From: Amycolatopsis decaplanina DSM 44594
GTDB taxonomy: Bacteria > Actinomycetota > Actinomycetes > Mycobacteriales > Pseudonocardiaceae
Reading direction: 5' to 3'
Assembly (NCBI RefSeq): GCF_000342005.1
Contig: NZ_AOHO01000067.1
Span: forward strand, 122,150-186,149
DNA length: 64,000 nucleotides
Below the pieces are notes generated by a model. The model was not told where the DNA came from. It did no database searches and worked only from the letters and a program-made list of their open reading frames with translations. Shown here in pieces: positions 15,889 to 24,474 of the stretch. The stretch's first letter is position 1. Every line of letters starts with the position of its first letter. Made by a program: the position numbers and the translations under genes.

Positions 15889-16880
15889 CGGGCCCGGGGG
15901 TGCGCGCGGTCGTGGATCGCCTTCAGCCGATCGACGGTCACATGAGTGTAGAGCTGCGTTGTGGCCAGCGTAGCGTGACCAAGCAGTTCCTGAACGCTCC
16001 GAAGATCAGCACCGCCTTCGAGGAGATGGGTGGCCGCTGAATGCCTCAGGCCGTGCGGCCCCATGTCGTTCGCCCCCGGCACCGAGCCGACGGCGTCATG
16101 GACGACCCGCCGCGCCGCCCGCGGATCGAGCCTGCCTCCCCGCGCCCCCAGGAAGAGCGCCGCTTTCCCCGGCCCCTCCGATTCGACGGCGAGCTTTCCC
16201 CTGCCCTCGTCCAGCCACACACGCAAAGCCGCTTCGGCGGGGACACCGAACGGCACGACACGTTCCTTGCCGCCTTTGCCCAGCACGAGCACGACCCGGC
16301 GGGAGAAGTCGACGTCGCCCACATCCAGCCCGCACAGTTCCGAGACCCGCACACCGGTCGCGTAGAGCAGTTCCACGATGGCACTGTCCCTCAAGGCCAC
16401 CGGGTCGCGCTGTTCGGCACCGGCGGCTGAGAATCGCATGACGTCACTCGCCTGCTCCGCGCGGAGGACCCCGGGGAGTTTGCGATGCGCGCGTGGCGCC
16501 ACCAGTCGTCCGCCCGGATCCGACGCGAGCGCCCCGCCGCGGTGAGCCCACGCGGTGAAGGTGCGGGCCCCCGCCGCTCGCCTCGCCAATGTCGTCCGGC
16601 TGGCCCCTTCCTCGCGTTGCCGGGCGAGCCAACCGCGCAGCGTCCCGATGTCGAGATCCTCGAACCGGCCGCCGTTCCCGTCCACGAAACCCATCAGCGA
16701 CACCACGTCGCCGAGGTAGGCACGCACCGTATGCGCGGACAGCCCGCGTTCCAGGGAAAGGTGCCGCTCGTAGTCGTCGATCAGCTTCCGGACGGACTCC
16801 GGCAGCGCCGCACGGGCGGCGCGCAGATCGGGTCTGCGGGCGCGTTTCCCCGTGCCGTGGGGACCTTCGGTCGACGGCAT
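15885..16880 (-). CDS. xerC: Tyrosine recombinase XerC
   Basis: A 331-residue site-specific recombinase that, with XerD, resolves chromosome dimers at dif. The N-terminal SAM-like domain (LERGLSAHTVRAYLGDVVSL) is followed by the catalytic domain with ATGVRVSELCGL (first Arg), the beta-hairpin Lys in GKGGKERVVP, HGLRHSAATHLLEGGADLRSVQ and the Tyr nucleophile in LGHATLATTQLYTHV. Length and neighbourhood (dprA-xerC-whiG) mark it as the housekeeping XerC rather than a phage integrase. An ATG 48 bp further upstream is possible. Confidence 0.93.
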   Translation of the reverse strand: MPSTEGPHGTGKRARRPDLRAARAALPESVRKLIDDYERHLSLERGLSAHTVRAYLGDVVSLMGFVDGNGGRFEDLDIGTLRGWLARQREEGASRTTLARRAAGARTFTAWAHRGGALASDPGGRLVAPRAHRKLPGVLRAEQASDVMRFSAAGAEQRDPVALRDSAIVELLYATGVRVSELCGLDVGDVDFSRRVVLVLGKGGKERVVPFGVPAEAALRVWLDEGRGKLAVESEGPGKAALFLGARGGRLDPRAARRVVHDAVGSVPGANDMGPHGLRHSAATHLLEGGADLRSVQELLGHATLATTQLYTHVTVDRLKAIHDRAHPRAR

Positions 16881-16985
16881 GCCGATCACGCTGCGCGATG
16901 TGCGGCGGATGGTCAAGTATCGCCGCACCCTGTTGTGGTGTCCGTGGTCGGATCGTGCCGGGATGGCGTCTCACTGGTAGGCCAG

Positions 16986-18125
16986 TCAGGTCTTGGTGGC
17001 CCGTCTTCGCCACCCTGTGTCACTCCTTTCCGCGAAGCCGTCGAGTTCCAGTTCGGGGAGCAGCGAGCGGACACGCTCGACCGGGATGCCGGACTCGGCC
17101 GCGATCCGTTCCTCGGGTCTCGCCGACCGTTCGGACAGCGCGTCGTGCACTCTCAGCGCCTCCGGGCCGAGCCGATCGGTGCGGCGGCGCGGTTTCGACG
17201 GATCCGCGCCCGGCGCCCCCAGCCGTCCGGCTGTCGCGAGGATCTCGTCGACCGAGGACACCAGCGTGGCCTCGCCTTCGCGGATCAGCGCGTGGCAGCC
17301 GGCGGACATCCCCGACGACACCGGTCCCGGCATGGCCATCACGACCTTGCCGAGGACCCCGGCCGTACCCGCGGTGTTCCGCGCGCCGCTGCGCCTGCCC
17401 GCCTCGACCACGACGGTGCCTTCCGTGAGCGCCGCGATGAGCCTGTTCCGGACGAGGAAGCGATGCCTCGCGGGCGATGTGCCCGGCGGGTACTCGCTGA
17501 CCACCGCGCCGGTCTTCCCGATAGTGCGCAGCAACGTCGCGTGCTGGGCCGGGTAGCCGGCGTCGATCCCGCAGCCGAGCAGGGCGACCGTCGTACCGTC
17601 CGCGCTCAACGCGCCCCGATGGGCCGCTCCGTCGATGCCGTACGCCGCCCCCGAGAACACCGGGATCCCCCGGCTCGCGAGGTGATAGCCCACCTCGGCC
17701 GCGTTGTGCTCGCCGTACTCGGTCGCCGCGCGGGCGCCGACGATCGCGATTGCCTGGTCCACGGCCTCGTCGAGTCTGGCCGGACCGCGAACCCACAACG
17801 CCAGCGGAGGTGCCACACCGGAAACGCCCCTGCTCTGGGCCACGGCCAGTGAAAGCAGCGGCCAGGCCGGCCATTCGTCGTCTTCCGGGATGACGAGCCG
17901 GGTCTCGCCCGCGGCGGCCCGCTCCAGATCCCGCTCGGCGTAGTCGTGTGCTCGCCGCGCGGCGGTCTCGTCGCGCACCTTCGGCGGACACTCGGCGCAC
18001 CGCACTCGTTCCGCGGCGATGACAGGACCGAATTCGCCGACGAAGTCAGCCAGGGCGGGCGCCGGGGGCTCGGCCACGCGCAGAAGGTACGACCGCGCGA
18101 TGCGTTCGGCTTCGAGTTCACTCAT
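16986..18125 (-). CDS. dprA: DNA-processing protein DprA
   Basis: A 379-residue protein that loads RecA on incoming single-stranded DNA. The Rossmann-like core has IAIVGARAATEYGEHNAAEVGYHLASRG, VFSGAAYGIDGAAHRGAL, TVALLGCGIDAGYPAQHATL and the SEYPPGTSPARHRFLVRNRLIAALTEGTVVVEAG signature. A winged-helix-like C-terminal domain ends the protein. ATG 18125 overlaps the comM stop by 4 bp. Natural competence is not usual for this group, so a role in recombination or conjugative uptake is also plausible. Confidence 0.95.
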   Translation of the reverse strand: MSELEAERIARSYLLRVAEPPAPALADFVGEFGPVIAAERVRCAECPPKVRDETAARRAHDYAERDLERAAAGETRLVIPEDDEWPAWPLLSLAVAQSRGVSGVAPPLALWVRGPARLDEAVDQAIAIVGARAATEYGEHNAAEVGYHLASRGIPVFSGAAYGIDGAAHRGALSADGTTVALLGCGIDAGYPAQHATLLRTIGKTGAVVSEYPPGTSPARHRFLVRNRLIAALTEGTVVVEAGRRSGARNTAGTAGVLGKVVMAMPGPVSSGMSAGCHALIREGEATLVSSVDEILATAGRLGAPGADPSKPRRRTDRLGPEALRVHDALSERSARPEERIAAESGIPVERVRSLLPELELDGFAERSDTGWRRRATKT

Positions 18126-19633
18126 CCGGATGACCTCTCCCGGAAATTCAGGGCCGCCGCGACCTCGTCCGCCTCCGGCTTGTCGGCGCCCTTCAAATCG
18201 GCGAGCGTCCAAGCGATGCGAAGGCACCGGTCGGCGCCGCGCGCGGTGATCGCGCCCCGCTCCAACGCGCGGTCCAGCAACGCCGTGACCTGCGGCGGCA
18301 GGGCGAACTCGCGGCGCAGTGCCGGGCCGGGCACCTCCGCGTTCGTGAGCCAGCCTTGCTCCGCCCAGCGTTTTCCGGCCCGCTCGCGTGCCTCCAGCAC
18401 CCGTTCCCGGACGGCCGCCGACGATTCGGGCGGCTCGCTCAGGTGCGCGCTGAGCGCGGAAAGCGGGCGCAGCCGAACCCGCAAATCCACCCGATCGAGT
18501 AACGGCCCGGACAGGCGGCCCAAGTAGCGCCTTCGGACGGTCGCCGAGCATGTGCAGTCTGCGTCCTTCGTCGGGGCACAAGGACAGGGATTGGTCGCCA
18601 ACACCAGTTGGAAGCGTGCCGGGTACCGCACGGCGCCCTTGACCCTCGCTATCCGCACTTCGCCCTCTTCGAGCACCGTGCGCAGCGATTCCAGCCGTTC
18701 CGGACCGAATTCGCACACCTCGTCGAGGAACAGGATTCCCCGGTGCGCACGGCTGATCGCGCCGGGCACGGCCAAGCCGCTTCCACCGCCGATCAGGGCG
18801 GGCACGCTGATCGAATGATGCGGCGCGACGAACGGCGGCACGGTGACCAGCGGCTCGGACCGTGAAAGCGAACCGTCGATCGAATGAACCGCTGTCACCT
18901 GCAACGACTCTTCGGCGGTCAGTCGCGGGAGCAGGCCGGGAAGGCGTTTCGCGAGCATCGTCTTGCCCACCCCGGGAGGGCCGGTCATGAGCAGGTGATG
19001 CCCGCCGGCCGCGGACACCTCCAGTGCCCACCGCGCTTCCGGCTGTCCCACTACGTCGGCGAGGTCGGGTACCCGCGGCGGCTCCTGGACGACGGACGGC
19101 TCGGGCCGGGTGAGTTCCCCTTCGTCCTTGAGCCAGTCCACGAATTCGCTCAGCCGCGCGACCCCGCCGACCTCCAGACCGTCCACGAGAGCGGCTTCGA
19201 ACAGCGACTCGGCGGGGACGACCGCCCGCCGGTACCCGGCATTGCGCGCCGCCAGCAGCCCCGGCAGGACACCGCGGACCGCCCGCACCCGGCCGTCCAG
19301 GGCGAGTTCGCCGAGCAGCACGGTGTTCAGCAGCTTCGTGGCGGGAACCGACCCGGTGGCGGCCAGGACCGCCGCCGCGATTCCCAGGTCGTAGCCGGAT
19401 CCCACCTTCGGCAGGTTCGCCGGTGACAGGCCGAGGATCACCCTTTCGTCCGGCCACGTCCGCCCCGAGTTGCGGACGGCGGAGCGGACCCTGTCCTTGG
19501 CCTCTTTCAGTCCGGTGTCGGGCAGTCCGACCATCGTGACCTTCGGCGATCCACCACCGATGTCGGCCTCGATCTCGATCATCCTGCCGTCGACGCCGAG
19601 CAGCGCGACGGACCAGGCCTTCGCCAGCGCCAT
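18122..19633 (-). CDS. comM: YifB/ComM family Mg chelatase-like AAA ATPase
   Basis: A 503-residue protein. The N-terminal Lon-protease-like domain (AWSVALLGVDGRMIEIEADIGGG ... GLPDTGLKEAKDRVRSA) is followed by an AAA domain with Walker A GPPGVGKTMLAKRLPG, Walker B GILFLDEVCEFG and a C-terminal Mg_chelatase_C region. ComM is a branch-migration helicase acting in transformation. The start ATG touches the yraN stop (TGAATG) and the stop overlaps dprA, so yraN-comM-dprA form one coupled operon. Confidence 0.95.
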   Translation of the reverse strand: MALAKAWSVALLGVDGRMIEIEADIGGGSPKVTMVGLPDTGLKEAKDRVRSAVRNSGRTWPDERVILGLSPANLPKVGSGYDLGIAAAVLAATGSVPATKLLNTVLLGELALDGRVRAVRGVLPGLLAARNAGYRRAVVPAESLFEAALVDGLEVGGVARLSEFVDWLKDEGELTRPEPSVVQEPPRVPDLADVVGQPEARWALEVSAAGGHHLLMTGPPGVGKTMLAKRLPGLLPRLTAEESLQVTAVHSIDGSLSRSEPLVTVPPFVAPHHSISVPALIGGGSGLAVPGAISRAHRGILFLDEVCEFGPERLESLRTVLEEGEVRIARVKGAVRYPARFQLVLATNPCPCAPTKDADCTCSATVRRRYLGRLSGPLLDRVDLRVRLRPLSALSAHLSEPPESSAAVRERVLEARERAGKRWAEQGWLTNAEVPGPALRREFALPPQVTALLDRALERGAITARGADRCLRIAWTLADLKGADKPEADEVAAALNFRERSSG

Positions 19634-20020
19634 TCAGAACGCCGCCTTGATGTGCCGCACCCGGGGCCGGGCATCGGGCCGGGCGACGATCGCGATGATG
19701 TCGTAGCGGACCGGGCACCAGCGGAGCATGAACTGGTGCTGCCACTGGTACGCGAGACGGCGGATGCGGTCCGCCTTGTCCGGGGTCACCGCCTCGGCGG
19801 GAGTACCGAAGCCCAGCCCCGTCCTCGTCTTCACCTCGCAGAAGACGAGGCGCTTCGTGTCGGTCGCTATGAGATCCAGTTCGCCGTCACGGCAACGCCA
19901 GTTGCGGCTCAGGACGACGTAGCCCGCCTTCTCCAGATGGCGGACCGCGAGGTCCTCTCCCCATCGGCCCAGTTCGATACGTCGTGTCGCGGCAGACGGC
20001 TGTTCGGCCGTGCTCGTCAT
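19634..20020 (-). CDS. yraN: YraN family (UPF0102) nuclease-like protein
   Basis: A 128-residue protein of the restriction-endonuclease-like fold. GRWGEDLAVRHLEKAGYVVLSRNWRCRDGELDLIATD and VFCEVKTRTGLGFGTPAEAV carry the family's E-D-ExK active-site pattern. It is the first gene of the yraN-comM-dprA series. The function is unproven; a DNA-processing role is suggested by its neighbours. Confidence 0.93.
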   Translation of the reverse strand: MTSTAEQPSAATRRIELGRWGEDLAVRHLEKAGYVVLSRNWRCRDGELDLIATDTKRLVFCEVKTRTGLGFGTPAEAVTPDKADRIRRLAYQWQHQFMLRWCPVRYDIIAIVARPDARPRVRHIKAAF

Positions 20021-20107
20021 CTCGATCCCCCTCAGCGATCGTCACGGTGTGTGTGCGATCAACGCTGCCAGGGTGATCGGGCGTCGGACAGACCCGATTC
20101 CGCCGCC

Positions 20108-20116
20108 TGTGGACAA
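20108..20116 (-). promoter_or_regulatory. DnaA-box-like TTGTCCACA (minus strand) upstream of yraN
   Basis: TGTGGACAA on the + strand is the exact complement of the actinobacterial DnaA-box consensus. A degenerate copy, TTGTGGAT, follows 12 bp later. It is in the promoter area of yraN-comM-dprA. Confidence 0.4.
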
Positions 20117-20193
20117 CCGGGGTGTTGTGGATGGTTCGGCCGTCGCGGAAGCTCACCGGCCGGAATCGTCGGTGGGCTGTGCTATACGCCCTT

Positions 20194-20256
20194 AGGTACG
20201 TGAAGGCCCCCTTCACTCACGTACCTGGACGCGATGAAGGGGGCCTTCACGTACCT
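20194..20256. repeat. Perfect 22-bp inverted repeat of the tGAAGGCCcCCTTCA type, likely terminator
   Basis: The arm 20194-20215 is the exact inverse complement of 20235-20256, with a 19-bp spacer. Each arm contains its own internal palindrome TGAAGG(C/G)CCCTTCA, so alternative folds are possible. It begins 8 bp beyond the stop of the DUF2469 gene and would end the lepB-rnhB-DUF2469 transcript. Related GAAGGCCT arms recur at 38717-38768. Confidence 0.8.
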
Positions 20257-20263
20257 ACGGAGA

Positions 20264-20587
20264 TCAGCCGGAGAACGGCCCGTCTTCCGGCAGGCGGAGA
20301 TCCGGTTTGTCGAGCTCCTCGACGTTGACGTCCTTGAACGTGATGACCCGGACGTGCTTGACGAACCGCGCGGGCCGGTACATGTCCCAGACCCACGCGT
20401 CGGACATGCGGACCTCGAAGTACACCTCGCCACCGCCGTCGCGCACCTGCACGTCGACGGCGTTGGCCAGATAGAACCGCCGCTCGGTCTCCACCACGTA
20501 CGAGAACTGGCCGACTATGTCGCGATACTCGCGGTAAAGCGAGAGCTCCATCTCGGTCTCGTACTTCTCGAGATCCTCTGCGCTCAT
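20264..20587 (-). CDS. DUF2469 domain-containing protein
   Basis: A 107-residue, acidic protein, beginning SAEDLEKYETEMELSLYREYRDIVGQF and ending in a strand-rich half (GEVYFEVRMSDAWVWDMYRPARFVKHVRVITFKDVNVEEL). It matches the actinobacteria-specific DUF2469 family, regularly next to rnhB. Function is unknown. ATG 20587 overlaps the rnhB stop (ATGA), so it is co-translated with RNase HII. Confidence 0.92.
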   Translation of the reverse strand: MSAEDLEKYETEMELSLYREYRDIVGQFSYVVETERRFYLANAVDVQVRDGGGEVYFEVRMSDAWVWDMYRPARFVKHVRVITFKDVNVEELDKPDLRLPEDGPFSG

Positions 20588-21417
20588 GAAATCCGCGCCC
20601 CTCCTCGCGATTTTGCTGCTGTTCCAGCGGCGGAGCGTTCATTGTTACCCACGTACGGGCCGAGGGCACGTATCGGCACGCTCGGGTTTTCCAGCGCCGC
20701 GACGGTCAGCACGACCGGGTGAGGCGGCCGCACCCGGTGCGCGGCGGCCGCGGTGGCCACGTTGGCGTACGACCAGCGATGGACCGGACTCGGACCGTGA
20801 GTGTTCAGCGCCGCGCTGTGGTCGGTGGTGCTGTACCCCTTGTGCACGTCGAAACCGTAATGCGGGTGGACGTCGTGCAGGTCGCCCATGATCCGGTCCC
20901 GGGTGACCTTCGCCAGCACGGACGCCGCCGCCACGCACGCGACGGCCTTGTCCCCTTTGATCACCGGGACGCTCGGGGCGGGCAGCCCGGACACACGGAA
21001 TCCGTCGGTCAGGACGTAGCCAGGCGTGTTCCGAAGCGCCGAGACAGCGCGTCGCATGCCTTCGAGGTTCATGACATGGATGCCGAACAGGTCGACCTCG
21101 GCCGCCGGGATGACGATGACCGAGTAGTCGACGGCACGCTGGACGACCCGGTCGTACACCCGGTCGCGGGCCTTGGCCGTGAGCACCTTCGAGTCGGTGA
21201 GCTCCGGCAGCCGCGCGGCGTCGCCGGGTCGCAGGACACAGGCGGCCACGACGAGAGGGCCGGCGCAAGCACCACGCCCTGCCTCGTCGACTCCGGCGAC
21301 GGGCCCGAGGCCCCGCCGGTCCAGCGCACCCTGCAACCCCCAGAAGAGGTCGCCACGCACCACTGCCCGCGGCGGCCGAAGCGGCTCGGCCGGTGTGAGC
21401 GGTACAGGAACTCTCAA
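20584..21417 (-). CDS. rnhB: Ribonuclease HII
   Basis: About 277 residues. It cleaves RNA in RNA-DNA hybrids and removes misinserted ribonucleotides. GVDEAGRGACAGP carries the first acidic pair, then LTDSK, VIKGDKAVACVAAASVLAKVTRDRIM and the HKGYST motif. The start is inferred as TTG 21417, backed by GGAGG 10 bp upstream and only 4 bp after the lepB stop; GTG at 21363 or 21360 would also keep the catalytic domain whole. It is coupled downstream to the DUF2469 gene. Confidence 0.92.
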   Translation of the reverse strand: MRVPVPLTPAEPLRPPRAVVRGDLFWGLQGALDRRGLGPVAGVDEAGRGACAGPLVVAACVLRPGDAARLPELTDSKVLTAKARDRVYDRVVQRAVDYSVIVIPAAEVDLFGIHVMNLEGMRRAVSALRNTPGYVLTDGFRVSGLPAPSVPVIKGDKAVACVAAASVLAKVTRDRIMGDLHDVHPHYGFDVHKGYSTTDHSAALNTHGPSPVHRWSYANVATAAAAHRVRPPHPVVLTVAALENPSVPIRALGPYVGNNERSAAGTAAKSRGGARIS

Positions 21418-21421
21418 GGCC

Positions 21422-22351
21422 TTACCGCCTCCGGTCGACCACCTTGCGCACTCCGGCCGACATCCGCCTGCCGAGGAAGAGCACGGGCCACGCCGCGGCG
21501 ACGCCGACACCCAGGGGAAGTCCCTGCTGCCAGGCCGGCGCACCGAGCGCCAGCGGCTGAGCGTTCGCCTGCGGGTTGTGGTCCGAAACGCCACCCCAGC
21601 GGCCGGGCGGGAGCACGATGACCCGTGCCTTGCCGATGATGTTGTCGACCGGCACGGCGCCGTTGACCCCGCCGCCACCTTGGATTCGGGAGTCGCTCGA
21701 GTTGTTGCGGTTGTCGCCCATCACCCAAACGTATCCGGCGGGCACCTTGACCGGCTCGAACGTCCTCTCGGTGGGCGGCATGCCCTCTTCCCAGTGGACG
21801 TACGGCTCGTCGAGTGCCTTGCCGTCGACCACGACGCGATTGTTGTCGCAGCACTGCACCGTCTGGCCACCGACCGCGATGATCCGCTTGACGAAGTCAC
21901 GCTCGTCCGGCGGCGCGAACCCGATCAGGGAACCCAGCGTGCGGAATCCGGTGACGAAGATGTTGCTGGACTCCGGTGTGTCGATCTCGCCGACCCAGGC
22001 GGGCGGTCCCTTGAAGACCACCACGTCGCCCGGGCCGGGATCGGTGAAGTCGTACGTGATCCGGTCGACCAGGATCCGGTCGCCCGTGCACCCCGCGCAG
22101 CCGTGCAAGGTGGTCTCCATCGATCCCGAGGGGATCATGTAGACCTTGGCGAGGAACTGCTGGATCAAGATCGTCAGCACGAGTGCGACGACGATCAGGA
22201 TCGGCAGTTCCTTCCAGAACGACCGCTTCTTGTTGACCTTGCCGAATTTCTTGGCTCCGGACCGGCCCCGTCGGGAGGCCCTAGTGGGGCGCTCCTCTTC
22301 GGGGCGATCGGGCTCGTCTTCGGAGGTGTTCTGGGACACGGGTTCGACCAC
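21422..22351 (-). CDS. lepB: Signal peptidase I
   Basis: A 309-residue membrane protease that cleaves Sec and Tat signal peptides. A ~45-residue charged cytoplasmic tail precedes the single N-terminal anchor (LPILIVVALVLTILIQQF). Box B YMIPSGSME places the catalytic Ser at 77, and box D DFVKRIIAVGG the general-base Lys at 156; GDNRNNSSDSR is box E. A second hydrophobic segment near the C-terminus (LPLGVGVAAAWPVLFLG) is an addition seen in some actinobacteria. The start is GTG 22351. Confidence 0.96.
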   Translation of the reverse strand: MVEPVSQNTSEDEPDRPEEERPTRASRRGRSGAKKFGKVNKKRSFWKELPILIVVALVLTILIQQFLAKVYMIPSGSMETTLHGCAGCTGDRILVDRITYDFTDPGPGDVVVFKGPPAWVGEIDTPESSNIFVTGFRTLGSLIGFAPPDERDFVKRIIAVGGQTVQCCDNNRVVVDGKALDEPYVHWEEGMPPTERTFEPVKVPAGYVWVMGDNRNNSSDSRIQGGGGVNGAVPVDNIIGKARVIVLPPGRWGGVSDHNPQANAQPLALGAPAWQQGLPLGVGVAAAWPVLFLGRRMSAGVRKVVDRRR

Positions 22352-22382
22352 GACGCCAGGTTACCTGTAACCGAGTGGCTAC

Positions 22383-22751
22383 CTACTTGGCGGAGGTCGT
22401 CTCGCGGTTTTCGCGGCGTTCCTTGATCTTGGCGGCCTTGCCGCGCAGCTCGCGGAGGTAGTACAGCTTCGCCCGGCGGACGTCGCCGCGCTTGAAGACC
22501 TCGACCTCGGCGATGTTCGGCGAGTGCACCGGGAAGGTGCGCTCCACGCCGATGCCGAACGACACCTTGCGGACCGTGAAGGTCTCGCGGATGCCGCCGC
22601 CCTGGCGACGCAGCACGACGCCCTGGAAGATCTGGTTGCGCTCGCGGTTGCCCTCGATGACGCGGACGTGAACCTTGAGCGTGTCGCCCGGTCGGAAGTC
22701 CGGGATGTCGGAACGCAGTGACTGCGCGTCCAGCGCGTCCAGGGTGTTCAT
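22383..22751 (-). CDS. rplS: 50S ribosomal protein L19
   Basis: A 122-residue L19 with FRPGDTLKVHVRVIEGNRERNQIFQGVVLRR and ERTFPVHSPNIAEVEVFKRGDVRRAKLYYLRELRGKAA. It follows trmD after 182 bp, a gap that contains TTGACA on the minus strand (22911-22916), so it may have its own promoter besides the rpsP operon. ATG 22751 gives the standard N-terminus. Confidence 0.97.
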   Translation of the reverse strand: MNTLDALDAQSLRSDIPDFRPGDTLKVHVRVIEGNRERNQIFQGVVLRRQGGGIRETFTVRKVSFGIGVERTFPVHSPNIAEVEVFKRGDVRRAKLYYLRELRGKAAKIKERRENRETTSAK

Positions 22752-22933
22752 CGGTGGTCCGTCCTCGTCTTCGTATGGCTTACGTACAGCTTGGGCGCGC
22801 AGTGTCTGCACTGCGACCTACCCGGGGGCTGATGGCGTTCCGGATGAGCTCGAATCTTTAACTTCAGCCACTGTCCGAAGTAAAAGTTCACGCGTCTATC
22901 CACGCCAACCTGTCAAGTATTGCAGACCAGGAC

Positions 22934-23698
22934 TCAGGTGGTTGACCCGGCCTGGTCGGAGTCCTCGTTCAAGCGGTCGAGGACCTTGAGATCGTGCTTG
23001 TCGAGACTACCTTCCGGCAGGAGCCCGATCAGTTCGGGCCTGCGCCGCACGGTGCGTTCCAGCGCCTGGTCGCGGCGCCAGCGGTCGATCAGCGCGTGGT
23101 TTCCCGAGCGCAGGACGTCCGGCACGGCCAGCTCGCGCCAGACCTCCGGCCGCGTGTAGCTGGGGCCTTCGAGCAGGCCGTCGGAGAACGAGTCCTCCTC
23201 GGCGGAGCGGGCGTTGCCGAGGACCCCGGGCAGCAGCCGGACGACGGCCTCGACCATCACCAGCACCGCGGCCTCGCCGCCGACCAGCACGTAGTCGCCG
23301 ATGGAGACCTCGTCGACGGGCATCCGCCGGGCGGCGTCGTCGATCACCCGCTGGTCGATGCCCTCGTAGCGGCCGCACGCGAACACCAGGTGCTCCTCCG
23401 CGGCGTACTGGTGGGCCATGGCCTGGGTGAACGGCCGTCCGGCGGGGGTCGGGACCACGAGGCGGGTGTTCTCGCCGCAGACTTCGTCCAGGGCGGGGCC
23501 CCAGATCTGCGGTTTCATCACCATGCCGGGCCCGCCGCCGTACGGCGCGTCGTCGACGGCGCGGTGGACGTCGTGCGTCCAGTTCCGCAGGTCGTGCACG
23601 CCGACCTCGATGAGGCCGCGGTCGATCGCGCGTCCGAGCAGCGCGGCGCGGAGCGGGTCGAGGTATTCGGGGAAGATCGTGACTACGTCGAGGCGCAT
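22934..23698 (-). CDS. trmD: tRNA (guanine-N1)-methyltransferase TrmD
   Basis: A 254-residue SPOUT methyltransferase that makes m1G37 in tRNA and prevents frameshifting. MRLDVVTIFPEYL, DDAPYGGGPGMVMKP, FACGRYEGIDQRV and SIGDYVLVGGEAA form the trefoil-knot SAM site. Its ATG overlaps the rimM stop by one base. It is part of the rpsP-KH-rimM-trmD operon. Confidence 0.98.
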   Translation of the reverse strand: MRLDVVTIFPEYLDPLRAALLGRAIDRGLIEVGVHDLRNWTHDVHRAVDDAPYGGGPGMVMKPQIWGPALDEVCGENTRLVVPTPAGRPFTQAMAHQYAAEEHLVFACGRYEGIDQRVIDDAARRMPVDEVSIGDYVLVGGEAAVLVMVEAVVRLLPGVLGNARSAEEDSFSDGLLEGPSYTRPEVWRELAVPDVLRSGNHALIDRWRRDQALERTVRRRPELIGLLPEGSLDKHDLKVLDRLNEDSDQAGSTT

Positions 23699-24210
23699 CA
23701 GGCGTCCAGCAGGCCTTCCGGCGGGTCGAGTACCACGCGGCCGCCCGCGACGTCGACCGCCGGGACGATCGCCTTCACGAACGGCACCAGCACCTCACGT
23801 CCGTCGTGCTCGACCGACAGCAGTTCACCGGCGGGCGAATGCACGATTTCGAGCACCTTGCCGACGACCGTGCCGTCGGCGAGTTCGGCCCGCAGGCCTT
23901 CGAGTTCGTGGTCGTAGAACTCGTCCGGGTCTTCGGTCGGCGGCAGCGCCGAGGTGTCGGCGATCAGCAGCGCGCCGCGGAGGGTCTCCGCGACGTCCCT
24001 GGTCAGCACCTCTTCGAAACGCACCAGCAGCCGCCCGCTGTGTTCGCGGGCGGCTGCGATGGTGAGGTCTCTGCTGCTGCCGTCACGCAGCTTCGTCGTG
24101 ACGGCCGAACCGACCGCGAACCGCTGTTCCGGCGAGTCCGTGCGCACGTCCACCGCGAGTTCCCCGCGGATTCCGTGCGCCTTGGCGATCCGGCCGACTA
24201 CGACGTCCAT
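23698..24210 (-). CDS. rimM: 16S rRNA processing protein RimM
   Basis: A 170-residue 30S maturation factor. The N-terminal domain starts VVVGRIAKAHGIRGELAV and the PRC-barrel C-terminal half contains DEFYDHELEGLRAELADGTVVGKVLEIVHSPAGELLSVE and VPFVKAIVPAVDVAGGRVVLDPPEGLL. It binds S19 near the 30S head. Position between the KH protein and trmD is conserved. Confidence 0.97.
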   Translation of the reverse strand: MDVVVGRIAKAHGIRGELAVDVRTDSPEQRFAVGSAVTTKLRDGSSRDLTIAAAREHSGRLLVRFEEVLTRDVAETLRGALLIADTSALPPTEDPDEFYDHELEGLRAELADGTVVGKVLEIVHSPAGELLSVEHDGREVLVPFVKAIVPAVDVAGGRVVLDPPEGLLDA

Positions 24211-24234
24211 CCCGAAATGTTCCTGTGTCCTTGG

Positions 24235-24474
24235 TCAGCGATCGGTGTCGACGACGTCCACGCGGACGCCGCGGCCACCGATGCCGCCCATGACGGTGCG
24301 CAGGGCTGTCGCGGTGCGACCGCCCCGGCCGATCACCTTGCCGAGATCGTCGGGGTGCACGTGCACCTCGAGCGTGCGGCCACGGCGCGTGGTCAGCAGC
24401 TCGACCCGGACCTCGTCCGGGTTGTCGACGATCCCGCGCACCAGGTGCTCGAGGGAGTCAGCGAGGAAACTCAC
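24235..24474 (-). CDS. KH domain RNA-binding protein (YlqC/KhpA type)
   Basis: A 79-residue single KH domain: LEHLVRGIVDNPDEVRV, then the GxxG loop GKVIGRGGRTATALRTVM. KhpA-type proteins bind RNA, often as partner of KhpB. ATG 24474 overlaps the rpsP stop by 4 bp. The location between rpsP and rimM is standard. Confidence 0.95.
   Translation of the reverse strand: MSFLADSLEHLVRGIVDNPDEVRVELLTTRRGRTLEVHVHPDDLGKVIGRGGRTATALRTVMGGIGGRGVRVDVVDTDR

Noticed and set aside
15885..16880. Tyrosine recombinase as sign of a phage or integrative element
   Set aside because: Length, motifs and dprA-xerC-whiG context mark it as housekeeping XerC; no att-like repeats or phage genes nearby.
16986..19745. 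A single 919-codon frame seeming to join comM-region sequence with DprA
   Set aside because: The first part is an out-of-frame reading of comM; the true DprA starts at ATG 18125 overlapping the comM stop.
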